Source: Parasponia andersonii
Taxonomy: Eukaryota > Streptophyta > Magnoliopsida > Rosales > Cannabaceae
Direction of reading: 5' to 3'
DNA: 64,000 nt
NCBI GenBank assembly: GCA_002914805.1
Contig: JXTB01000232.1
Coordinates: forward strand, 527,840 to 591,839
The stretch's first letter is position 1. Each line of letters starts with the position of its first letter. Below are positions 32,992-44,442 of the stretch, piece by piece. Both the position numbers and the translations under genes were made by a program. The notes under the pieces were generated by a model that saw only the letters and a program-made list of their open reading frames with translations, did not search any database and was not told the origin of the DNA.

Positions 32992-35355
32992 TTTTTTTTT
33001 ACCACAAAGTCATTTCCTTGCTATAATTTAGTCACTATAATTGTTTCCAAATTTATTGAGTGTAATATTGTAAGATTTCTTTTAAGAGATAAGCTGATGT
33101 TTGGCTGTGTATATGATCATTGGCCTCTCTGAATTAGGTGCTTCAACAGGAGTCACCATTATCTTCTTCAATTAGATGACCAGGCATTTTGTCACATTCC
33201 AATACTTTTTTTAGCCCCTTGTGGAACCCCATAAACTACAAAAAAAAAAAAAAGCACTACATTTATGCAACAAACTATTCATACTTGATTTTTAGTTATT
33301 TACTATCGTTATTGTTATTATTATATTATAAGATAAAGGAGCTGAGGAGATCATGGTCAATCGCAAAGAAACCATCCACAGAGGACAACCTCCTTCATTT
33401 AGAAAGAAAAACTAATCATTCCAATTATTTTGCACTTTAACATGCGTCATTAAATGGACACTTGAAGATACAATATTTGGCCTTTTCATTAAAGAAAAAT
33501 GTATCCCTTTTTTTTTTTTTTCCTTTGTCAGCTTATGTCTAGTATATCAAATATAAATTAATATATTTTATAAAAAAAATTATATCATTTAATATACCTG
33601 GTAAATTACTGACATGCACAATAACTGACAATAACTGATATACCTTAACAGTTAACATAAACTAAAAGATTGAAAAACAAGGATAACCGCCAAAACAAAA
33701 AAAAAAACAAAAAAACAAAAACAAAACAAAAACAAAAAACTCTAAACTATTAACTTTTTGCAATTTTAACTTTACGTTTTTGTTTGTACAAAATTATATC
33801 TCTACATAAATAATTTCCAAAAATTTGTATTTTTTTGAGCCAATTTGACCAATTTATTCTATTATTTAAGGGCATTTTCAATGGGATTTAAGTATTTTGC
33901 TACAAGAATACGTTCACCTCAATTTCATTTCATGAAAATAGGATACAAATTTTTAAAAATTCTTAATATGGAAGTATAATTTTTCACAAGTAAAGAGATA
34001 GAGTTAAAGCTGCAGAAAGGCTATAGTTTGGGTTTTTTTTTTTCGTTGCAGTTAACTCATAAAAGAAAGTAGATGTATTTGAAAAATTTTTCCAAGCAAC
34101 ATCCACTTTGATTTTCCTACAATATTATTGGCATTTTATTCATCAGAATTCCTTGCAAGACCTTACTGTATCAGTTGGGTTTTGGACTTGGAAAGGAGTA
34201 ATTTAACTCAAAATACCTTTTATAACTCTTGTTCAATATGAGATTTTTAGGAATGTCTTAAATTTTATGATCGTAATGACAATAGTCATAGTTTTTTTTA
34301 CCATGAAAAATACGGTCATAAAATTTTATGTCCACCAGTAATGTTATTTTAAAAAGTGGTCATAACAAAATTTTAGAATTTGGAAACTTATATCTAAGTT
34401 TTTAAAAATAATATAAAAATTACTCCCTTCTCAAAATAATTATTTTTTCATACAGATATTTAGCAGCAATTTTCCAAATATTTTAGTTATAAGAAATTAA
34501 AATAGTTTCTACTAACAAAATTAGTTTCTCGATTTATAGTAATCAAATTATTACGTGGTTTCCAGCAAATCAAATTATTTCAAGTAATATTTTTCTCTAA
34601 TACCAATAACCTTTGTTTTTTGATTTCGGATAATTAAATTAGTTTCTTTGAGAATTAGTTATAAAAAAACAAAATTAGTTTTCAGTAACTAAATTTGTTT
34701 CTCAGTTTCTAATAATTAAATTGATTTTTTTCGGTTTCTATTAACTGAAATATATAGAAAGATGTAACTGAATGTCGGACGGATAAATAATTATTTTGGG
34801 CATGTCGTATTTTTGGTTTTTCAGTGTCATTTCCAAAAACATTTTGCTAAAAAAGCTCCTATGTCATTTCCCGTTTCCCATACTCTGGTCCAAATCCCCC
34901 TTCGGTAACCCAAATAAGCTAGTAGCCCAAGTACAATTTGTTGGGCTCAGAACTATGTTAAGGGAAAGGGAAATTTAGGCTTACTACGTTCTTTTTTGTC
35001 TAATATATTTCACAAATACCCACTGTTTCATTTTAATAATTTCATACTCATTTTGTAGGTTCCTTATATTTTATGTGTGAAATATAGAGTAAATATATGT
35101 CTATATTATACAAAATAATACATACCATAGTATAAATCGGGAAGCAAATTCCCTGTCATTTTTTCCTATCATATTTCCTGTCCAATTTCTAATAAACTGC
35201 CACCTCATTTTATCTTTTTAAATCCTATACAGGCCCTCTCTTAAAGGCATTAGCCGTAAATGGGTAAAAGAAACATATCAAAAAGAAAAAAGAAAAAACA
35301 CGGCATCAGTTTGTAAATAAGCGGAAAAAATATTTTCAGATATTTTACTTTTACT
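32992..35355. other. Intergenic, AT-rich; no gene
   Basis: Contains poly-A/T runs and a simple AAAAAC-type tract near 33700. The frames at 33189-33440 and 34796-34978 have no recognisable similarity. Confidence 0.6.
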
Positions 35356-35359
35356 AATT

Positions 35360-35490
35360 GGGACTAGCTCAGTTGGTCCAAGACTTGAGGGATGTGTGTT
35401 TAAGTTTAGGGGGTCAGGAGTTCAAACCTTGGTAGAGTGTGTATTATTTTCCTTTAAATTTATAGTAAGTGATGGTCATTAGTTAAGTGG
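35360..35490 (+). mobile_element. tRNA-derived SINE, second copy
   Basis: It has a perfect A-box TAGCTCAGTTGG (35365-35376) and, 42 bp on, a B-box GAGTTCAAACC (about 35419-35429), then a body ending GATGGTCATTAGTTAA. The same ending and box spacing occur in the SINE at 12440-12594 (minus strand). It does not fold as a tRNA. The 3' end and target duplication are not certain. Confidence 0.65.
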
Positions 35491-37835
35491 CATGTTTAGT
35501 CTTCTTGGCAGGGTTATTAACTGAACTTGACTGTTATACTTTTGGTGCTTGGTATTTTGTTCCTGGTTCGATAACATATTGTTGTCCACAATGGAGTATT
35601 TTTGGATCACTTTTCTGTTTGTTTTATTTTCAAATGTATTGTGAGAGAAACATGGATGCTAGCTAGTGAAGTCTTTAATGGGTCACTCTTCTTATTCTAA
35701 ATCTTTAATTGCTTGTTTTCTTGGTCACTTTTCTTATTTGAAATCTTTACTGGTGTTCTTCTTGCAAATTATATTTATAGTTTTGATGTTTTCGATTTGG
35801 TTCTAAGTATGTGTCTCGAATTTTGTATTTCTTATGGAAGTCTATTCAAACAATTTTGTTGTAGTTCAACCGAAGAATATCCTAATATTGGACTTCAAAA
35901 TCATGCTCATTTAAAACAATTTGTCAATGTTTAGTCGGAATAGTTTTGGCAATGTTTATATTTTGCCTATCTTTTGCCTTTTAGCAGCTTGCAAATATAT
36001 CAAAACCTCAATGGAAGCATTGAATAGTTAGTATATATAGTTGAGTTTTAGGTGCCTAATATTTATTCCACTTATCTGGACAAGGCTTTATTAGGTTTAG
36101 TTATAGGAGATGATTTCGATCATAATGTTGATCTTGATCAAGATAATATCATATATTAATAGAAGCTTATACTAAAATGAGCAATTTGTTGTTGATTCCC
36201 CCCCAAGCTTCAAGTCTACAATTTTTTTTCCGAAAGAACTTCAGGTCTACCATTTAAGTCTTCATAATGTTAAAATAGCTTCCTTATAATATAATTGGTT
36301 GTGGACTCTTTTACAGTATGGACTGGTGTAAGTTTATTTCCTGTCAACTTTTAATAGTCTGGTCTATCATTTGAATGTTTTTTTTAATAAAGACCTAGTT
36401 TTATCCTTAGAAACGCTGCTCTTTTTTCTTTTTTTTTTTTTTCACTTTTTGTACAAGTACATAACATCTGAATCTTATACCCTAGTTATTGTTTTATTGT
36501 TTTCTTATAGGAATTTGCCAAGCTTGTTAGAAGAGGTTTACTTGGACAGACGATTAATACTTTGCTTTGAATTTAGGAGATTTTTTGCCGACACTAGTCA
36601 TGTTCGTAATTCGGATATTCAGTTGAATTTGTTTAGTTGATTAAGGCTTCCATAAATGTGTACTTTTTTGTATTATCAATTCATTAGAAATAAATATGAA
36701 ATTTTGGATTTATCAAAGCTTATCATATTCTAGATTACCATTCATGTCGACCAAAGTTAAGCATGAATTAACTCAGGTAACAGGGGACACAAAGTTTAAT
36801 AGAAAGAAAATATAAAATAACAAACAATTAGTCCAATTTGTACTAATTAGTTTATCAACACAAACTAAGTACCAATTAGTCCAGCATCTAGCAATTCTTT
36901 CCAATTAAAAAGACCAAAGCTAAACAACTAGGATATTTTCAAGATATAACTTGGATCCTCCAATAGTTCCTGCGCTCATTCTATCTTGAAGTTGCTAGTT
37001 TCCTTTAAATTCAAACATTTGACTTCTAGCATGGAGCAATTGAGTATGTGAATCATAAACACAGACAAATTTAGTTAATTATGTATGAGTTTAATTTTAG
37101 TAAAAGATAAAATCCAACCTTATAAGCATAGGCATTATAAAAATTATAAGCTTTTTCTTTGGTTTCAAACTCCATACCAACTTTTGGTATCACTTCTTCA
37201 GAAACTTTAGAATGAACTATTTCTATTCTTTTTTTCGCTTCCGTATTCCCTTCATCCTTTTCATCCTCATTTTCTAAAAGCGAATTAATACATTCAGTTT
37301 GAAACTCTAGCTTTCGATATTATTAACACTCTACTGGATTATTACTACAATTCATTAATAAAAATTATATCTGTAATATAATAAACACGATTAAAAAACA
37401 AAACAAAGAACATGAATAAATAGGTAATTCCAAATAATTTTTAAAGTGACATGTATGTGCAAATTATGTCTAGAAGTAACAATTTATTGTAAGACAATGC
37501 TGAGGCAACATAACTAATTAAGTTGACAAAATTAAAATAAATTAATGTTTACAAGTACCTATAAGATTTGAAAAGGTTTAAACTTTAAAAGCAAAGCATA
37601 TATAATATGTTAGGGGTTTTTTCTCCAATTCATTAAACACGTGATTGAAAATGATTGAAATTACTTGCAATACAAAATCACTTCCTTTAGAATATGAACA
37701 GTAAAAAGATGTAGACTAACAATATAAACCAAGTATTTATGTATAAACGTGTCAAACTTACAAATATTTAGATAAGTCATTCTTATGTTATTTTCAAAAA
37801 AGGGTTGCTAAGCGGACATAAACTACTACCCAAAT
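35491..37835. other. Intergenic; no gene recognised
   Basis: AT-rich. The frame at 36371-36640 (ending VRNSDIQLNLFS) could be a fragment of something but matches no family I know. Confidence 0.5.
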
Positions 37836-38144
37836 AAATTATAGATTAAACAAATATATAAATATAAAAAAAGGCATGTACTTGTTTTTTACCCAGTAAA
37901 TTAAGAGCAATACAGGCTTGTGGATTCTTGCTTGAAGGCTAAAGCGTGACGAAACCCAACGTGAAGAAAAAGAAAGGTCTAGAGAACAGTAAATTATAGA
38001 TTAAACAAATATATAAATATAAAAAAGGCATGTACTTGTTTTTTACCCAATAAATTAAGAGCAATACAGGCTTGTGGATTCTTGCTTGAAGGCTAAAGCG
38101 TGACGAAACCCAACGTGGAGAAAAAGAAAGGTCTAGAAAATAGT
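37836..38144. repeat. 155-bp tandem duplication, very similar units
   Basis: Units start AAATTATAGATTAAAC at 37836 and 37991 and both end GGTCTAGA(G/A)AA(C/T)AGT. Only a handful of differences separate them, so the duplication is recent compared with others in the window. The minus-strand frame across it is not supported as a gene. Confidence 0.9.
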
Positions 38145-39047
38145 GTCTTAAAAAAAGAAAAAAAAAAGAAATACAGGGAAGCCAAATGTCAAGGCCAGTG
38201 AAGAGAGATAAAAGGGGTTGCCTTTTCATTTTTGTACTATTCATTTCTTAATCTAAAATTTGTAAATTTGTAAATTTGGGACCTAATTCAGTAAATTTGT
38301 AATCTAAAATTTAATTGTTTTGTTTGTCTTTTTTTTTTAAAAAAAAAAAAAACCAAAACTTGTCGTTGTTCGTTGGTCCATGCTCAATATTGAGAAATAA
38401 ATGTATGTCCTCTAAATTAATTTAGTTTAAAATCATTTGTCAATTATGTAACGAAACCTATCGACGACTCGTGCTGATTTAATATTTTCAGAACTCTCCA
38501 TTAATTTCTTATCGAAGATTTTACTTATTCCTTGAAGGACCTCAACCATCATAAATATTCACAAACCCTTGACTTAAAACGAGCTCCATGCATGATGAGA
38601 TCTTGGGATCTCATATTTTCGTTTATGATGAAAAATCCTCATTATTTGTGCATCAAGTATAAAAGCAAGTTATCAAACCACGTAAATTTTTTGTGTTTTC
38701 TATTTATACTGTCATCGGTGGTATTAAGTCATTAGACACAGGGGCCGTAACTTAATTAGAACACACTTTTTGTACACTTGCAACTACCACAATAAAATAT
38801 TCTCATCAATAAACCGATTACAAAATATCTCAAAATTGTGTCCAGAGTAAAAGTGTAAGTGTCGCAAAAAATATTTTGGAAGACAATAACAACGAGTACT
38901 TTTTTTTTTTTGGTCTCGAAGTACCAACGAGTATGTACTTAGTCACAAAACCTTTCCCCTTTTAAGAGCACTTAATTATTTTTTTAATTCTATGAATTTA
39001 AAAAACTCCATTTCTCATCATGTATTTACTTAATTCCATGATGGACC
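38145..39047. other. Intergenic; nothing recognised
   Basis: AT-rich, homopolymer runs, no supported gene. Confidence 0.55.
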
Positions 39048-40886
39048 TCAATCATAGCTATCTCTTCTTTTGAAAAACAAGCTTTTAACCAAAAAAAAAA
39101 AAAGGGAACGCACATGACCAAATGAACATAAGAAACCCCAGTACTTTTTTTTTTTTAAATATTTAAAAAAGAAGTGAGAGGAATTCGTTACTCTTTCCTT
39201 TTTTGGTAACTGACAGAAGCCTTCTAGTATGAATTACAAGAATCTTGTAGTAAAGGACAAGAAGTTCACCATATAGCCACACCTTGCTGCCTCGCCTAGC
39301 TAATACTAATAACTTGCTAGTGACATAAAGTCATGAACCAAATGACCCTGAGGCAATAGAGTTCCGCAAGCACTTAATAAAGATCATAGGTCTTAGAAAA
39401 CCTAAAAGATAATCCTAACCTATATTACTCGTTATTTCTTATTTTCCTCTCCCATTTCAATCATTCCTTTTACGTCTTATTTCAGATGACAAACTAGTAA
39501 ACATGATCCTAAAGTAAACCAATAATTAATTAATATCATTCTATGATTTTTGAAGACAGTTTCATTTTATTAAATTAAGAAGCCAAGGAAGAATCTAATT
39601 GATCATTTGTCAATTATTGATACTTTAGTGACACGAATTCGCCGTAGGACGTTTGAAAATTTGCACTAAATCTAAACTACGTAGACTCTATGTTCACCAT
39701 ATTTATACTCTCCTCCACAATCATTGTCCTCTAATTTGTTCAAGTCACTGTATATAACTCTCACTATATATAATGCTTTATCCTTGGGCTGTTATTACAT
39801 TCCTTTTTCTACTAGACACCCTTGCCATGATGTCTAAATTAACCCAAAACAAGCTCTCCATGAGATCCTAAAACCAATCTCATTACACGTGCCCTTCACA
39901 AAACCAATATCACACATGCTCTTCACCCACTATTGGCAATCGGATGCCTTGCTCGGCCATTACTATAACTAAACCCAAAACCCAACCCGACCAGCCAAAG
40001 ATCGAACAACGGATTGTGTCTGCACATGCTGACCCTATTCTTTTGTCCATGTGGTCGCATCGTGCATGGGTCATATCCGGGTGCACCGTCGTGCTTATCT
40101 CTGTTATGAAGTCTATAGTTGGTGCGGCCAATTCACATATTTAGATTGGCCCTACTTTGGCTAGCTTGGTTGGTTACATGGTGGCTGACCTTTGGTCTGG
40201 GGTTTACCATTGGGTGATTGATAATTATGGTAATACCTCAACTCCTCTATTTGGTGATCAAATAGAGGAGTTTCAAGGTCATCATATGTGGCCATGGGTG
40301 ATCACTAAGCGTCAATTTGCTAACAATTTACATGACCTTGGTCGTGCCGTGACCTTTGCAGTGCTACCTATTGACCTCTTTTGTGACAATCCAATCATTC
40401 ATGGATTTGCTAGTGTGTGCTTTGGATGCATTTTGTTTAGTCAACAATTTCATGCTTGGGCCCACAGTACCAAGAGTCGGCTTCCGCCACTCGTGGTGGC
40501 GCTAGAAGATCTTGGCATCCTCTTACCGCGATCACAACACGCCGCCCATCATCGACCGCCATACGACAACAATTATTGCATAGTAAGTGGGATATAGAAT
40601 AAGTTGTTGGATGATCAAGGAGTGTTTAAAGCATTGGAGATGTTCTTGTTTCTCAAGCTAGGGGTACGGTCCAGGTCTTGGAGTGATGAACCAAGCTCTT
40701 AGTGGACTCATGAAGAGACTCAAACCTCATCTCAACTTACTTCAATTGATCAATATAAGATCGGTTAATTCATTATTCACATAATCGGTTGCGTAGTGTA
40801 TGATGCAATGGAAAATTAGAAGCCTTAAAGCCAATTGAGGGTCTTAATTGGTCTAGAATTCTTAAAAGAATGTGTATTAAGGGAGG
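39048..40886 (+). repeat. Segmental duplication A (FAD4 pseudogene with promoter and 3' flank)
   Basis: Colinear with 61630-63466 over about 1.84 kb, including about 780 bp upstream (ACATGACCAAATGAACATAA, TCTGAATTACAAGAATCTTG variants) and the 3' flank (TTCATTATTCACATAATCGG). Same orientation, 22.6 kb apart, with VPS22 and the transporter between them. Confidence 0.88.
39830..40758 (+). pseudogene. FAD4-like pseudogene, full length (copy 2)
   Basis: It aligns with FAD4 from the start to the C-terminus. In-frame stops occur early (after AAC AAG CTC TCC ATG AGA TCC, TAA at about 39869), at TAG replacing a Trp codon near 40141, at TAG for the Trp of SGVWNEF near 40596, and near the C-terminus. 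The central part (40157-40597) stays open for 146 codons with all histidine motifs (YHWVIDNYG, QGHHMWPW, FHAWAH, HAAHHRPPY). A TATA-like box is retained at about 39763. It could be transcribed but cannot make full-length enzyme. Confidence 0.9.
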
Positions 40887-41184
40887 CATTTGAATCTTAA
40901 TTAAGGAGGAGTTTAAATTTTAATTAGAACAATTCATGTATAAATTTTATAATATTAGATTAAAAGCCTTGATAAAGTATCGTACTATATATTTTTAGAA
41001 TGTAAACTCTATAAATACCTTAAATGTGTTATATAATTTAAGATTTTAGAATAAAATAAAATTAAAATTAGTATTAAATTGGTTGTTGGTTTATTGTTAT
41101 GGTACTTTGTAATTCGATTTTTGCATTGAATTGTGTATTGTGTTGCACTTATGATTAATTAATGGATGAAATGTTTTTCATTAA

Positions 41185-42767
41185 GAAAAAAGTAAGTACT
41201 AAAAGACTGACACCAAAAGTGATATCCAATGGCTCGAATTTTGCCTCGTTTTACGTGTTATGGGGTCTGATTTCAACCCGAGTCCGAATTGGTCAAGTTA
41301 TATATCTAATCTAGCTAATTTGGGTGCTAAGAATTCAATGGGGATATCTGTTTTTCGATTTGAGGCTCTGTTAGAAAAACGACATTTCAAAGCGGGCGAT
41401 CAAGGGTTCGAAAACGGCCCTCTACCTTTCGAACGATCACCAAACACGCTCCATAATATCGTAACGTGGTCTAGTTACTCATTTGAGGTAGGAATTCGAT
41501 TACTTAATTCTAAAATTAGTTTAATTATGATTTTTTTACATATTTTGAATAAATATGGAGTTTTGTGAAATTTTATTTAAAAATATGATTTATACCTATT
41601 TTGGGATGATTGATATTTAAACTGTGTGTGAGGCACGCCACACTGTTTGGCATGTCATACATTTTGTTTTGGAATTATTTTATGCAGGAATTGGATTTTA
41701 TGGGATTTGCTAAAAATTGGCTGTTATACTGCCAAAATTTTTGGAGAAATGTAAAAGAATTGAGAATTTGGTTTTATGAACTATGTTTGGATTGAATTAA
41801 AAATATTGCATGGTCTGTTTAAGAATTTATGGAAAATGGTACATATTCTGATTCATGTCATTCATATAGCATTGCATTACATATTCATTTCACGCAGCCG
41901 ATGGAATCACAGTGTTCCAAAAGAACACTAGAATAATGACGTTTCAACAAAATACTAGAAAATAAAAGAAAAAAGAAAGAAAACTCAAAGTCATCAACCA
42001 GGTGACTGGAATAAAACTTACGATAATCACATAGATGGTTGGAAATCACGTATGCCATATACATTAGACATTACAAAATTAGGTGGTATTCAATGTACTT
42101 GTGAAGACTTGAATAATATGTACTTGTTTGTGATACTGTTTTACAATAGTTTGGAATGTTTGAACATTTAGAAAATGAATTCATTTGGATTTCTATAAAA
42201 TTGTTGAGTACTTTATTGACTATGCAGGAACTTGAAAGTAAGTAGTTTCATACTAGTTAAAAATCTGTAATTGAATCTCTACTAAGCATTCACATACTTA
42301 CTCCCATACTTCTTCCTACTTTCAGGTACTAAAATATTTTTTGAGGTTATTATCACGGTGGCACAATAAGCATGTTTGGCATATATTTGCCTTTTTCTAC
42401 CTCTTCATTAGTTGGTTCATATTCTATATCACTTTCCGTTTCTATGTCAGAATTATTTAGCCAAGACTAGTGTATTTACTAAGTGGATGAATGAAGATAG
42501 TTTTGTTACTAAATTGAGTACTTGAAACTACAAATGATTTTATGTAATCTATTTTGAATATTGGACTAAAGACTTTAATTGAACTCTTTACCAAAATTTA
42601 TGATTTAATATAAGTTTCTAAATTAGTTAATTAGAATTCCTATAACCTTTAAGCAAAAATTTTTCTTGAGAAATTTACTTATTTTTTATGACTAAAACTC
42701 AAAATTTACTATTTATCACTATGTTTACTCAAAATTATTAAAAGTCATGACTTTGATTTTCCGATCG
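41185..42767 (+). mobile_element. Dispersed repeat A, probable LTR fragment
   Basis: Inverted relative to 44443-46990: landmarks GAATTGGTCAAGTTATATAT (41288), AAAATGGTACATATTCT (41833), TTTGGAATGTTTGAACATTT (42151) and ACTACAAATGATTTTAT (42530) recur in order on the other strand there. It ends ATCGTGACG exactly where FAD4 copy 3 begins, so its insertion or a linked deletion removed that copy's 5' part. No protein is encoded. Lineage uncertain; long LTR of a Ty3/Gypsy element suspected. Confidence 0.65.
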
Positions 42768-42958
42768 TGACGCTGCAAGATCTCGGTGTCCTTTTGCCGT
42801 GTTTGCAACATGTGGGGCATCATAGGCTGACGCATAACAGCAATTATTGCATAATAAGTGGCATTTGGAATGAGTTCTTGGATGAGAAAAAGGTTTTTAA
42901 AACATTGGAAAAGTACTTGTTTCTCAAGCAAGGGGTAAAACCTAGGTCCTATGAGTAG
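42768..42958 (+). pseudogene. FAD4-like 3' fragment (copy 3)
   Basis: Encodes LQDLGVLLPCLQHVGHHR followed by SNYCIISGIWNEFLDEKKVF and a premature-looking end PRSYE-stop: about the last 63 codons of FAD4. The first His of the HAAHH cluster is kept, but everything upstream is replaced by repeat A. Not functional. Confidence 0.88.
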
Positions 42959-44000
42959 GCTAAAGAGATCTCAATTATAAGTTGTAGAATATAACTAAAG
43001 TTATCAATATAATTGTTCGAAGATTATTAGCCTTATATGTATTATAAGATGGGTGTAAATTGTTTTAGTTAGGACTGTACCAAGTACTCGGCTGTGATTG
43101 GTGCAATTAATATTAGACCTCAAAAAATAGACAAAGTATTGCATTGTGTATTTTTAATATAAATTATTCTACACATTTTGACAATCTATCATGCAAAAAT
43201 AACTTCAATAATGTGTCATTTTATCCTTTGTCAATATTTAGTGTATGATCCACTCATTATTTATCACCTAACTTACCACGTCATTTAGGTTATTTTTTCA
43301 AGATAATTTGTCGTAATGTTTAACAGTTTCCTAATATAGATCCGTAGTATGCAATGTTTATGGATTTGTTGGAGTCGGATATTCAAAATAAATTATATGG
43401 GACAAAACAATTTCTAAATCTTGAACTTCAATTTTAATAATTTCATATTTTCTTTTTCGTGTTAGTTTAATATACAAATTTTCTTGTTTTGGTGCAACGT
43501 ACGTTGACTAATAAAATACATTTTAGTAGGGAGACCTGATGATAATTATTAATTTAAGTTTACGTACCTGCACACTGGCGATGTTGGATATATACTGGGG
43601 ATAGAAATATAGGTGAGCCATTGATTACCCTAGTTCGCCAAATCCCAAGTCAAATATATTTTTGCAAGCGAAAAAAAAAAAAAAACAAACAAACTTTTTT
43701 TTTTAAGGGATTATGAATCAAACTTTGTTTAATATACTTTTTATCAAGTGATCTCAGCTTCAAGATGTAGTACTCTTTGTTTGTTTGCCTATTTATTTAT
43801 TTTATTTATATAATTAAGGGGGGCGGAGAGGAACATGGTAAACGCAAAAGAAACAAAATCATTCTAATATTGTTCATAATAATCTTTTTCAAGTGTTGGG
43901 TGATTCCAACCACGCATTATAAACATAAACAGAATATTGAATGTAGATCTACTTACCAATTACTAATTATTACTCTAGTTGGTACCAAACTTAGAGCATG
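42959..44000. other. Intergenic; no gene
   Basis: Nothing assignable. The frame at 43777-44232 is made of spacer plus the 60-bp repeats. Confidence 0.55.
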
Positions 44001-44180
44001 TAATCCAAACAAGAGCTTTTGTGCTCAAACAGATATTTTGCATCCTTCAACAAAATTCCCTAATCCAAACAAGAGCTTTGTACTCAAAACTGATATTTTG
44101 CATCCTTCAACAAAATTCCCTAATCCAAACAAGAGCTTTGTACTCAAAACTGATATTTTGCATCCTTCAACAACATTCCC
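44001..44180. repeat. Three 60-bp tandem repeats
   Basis: Exact period of 60 bp, units starting TAATCCAAACAAGAGCTTT at 44001, 44061 and 44121. Units 2 and 3 differ by one base. Since 60 is divisible by 3 the frame stays open as a 20-residue repeat, which is a consequence of the period rather than evidence of a protein. A diverged single unit lies in VPS22 intron 5 near 50580-50650. Confidence 0.95.
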
Positions 44181-44442
44181 TAATAATTGGGTAACATTGA
44201 GGATCGTAAATAATCCTAAAGTTATCCTTTAGGAAAAAAAATAAAATAAAACGTTGAACCACAAAAATATCTTGTATTTGTCTACGGTATCACTATTCTA
44301 ATGATTGTCTTATTTGCGGTGGCTGGTAACTTGGAACTCACGCTACCAATCCTCAATGGTCACACTCATCGTTACAAATACGATGATCCCCAGGAACCGA
44401 AGCAAAATACTATGATACTATGTCTCAACAAAAATAATTTGT

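Noticed and set aside
35360..35490. tRNA gene
   Set aside because: A and B boxes are present but there is no acceptor-stem pairing or anticodon arm; it fits a SINE.
36371..36640. 89-codon frame ending VRNSDIQLNLFS
   Set aside because: The first half is poly-Leu/Phe low complexity; no family recognised and no splice context.
39910..40131. Minus-strand frame opposite FAD4 copy 2, and the similar one at 62706-62888
   Set aside because: Antisense shadows of the FAD4-like sequence.
40157..40597. FAD4 copy 2 core as a functional short gene
   Set aside because: It lacks transit peptide and C-terminus, and stops on both sides coincide with conserved coding positions, so it is a pseudogene segment.
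44001..44180. CRISPR-like array
   Set aside because: Repeats are contiguous with no spacers, and this is plant nuclear DNA.
43777..44232. 151-codon frame with 20-residue repeats
   Set aside because: Produced by 60-bp noncoding tandem repeats whose period is divisible by three; the N-terminal part is low complexity.
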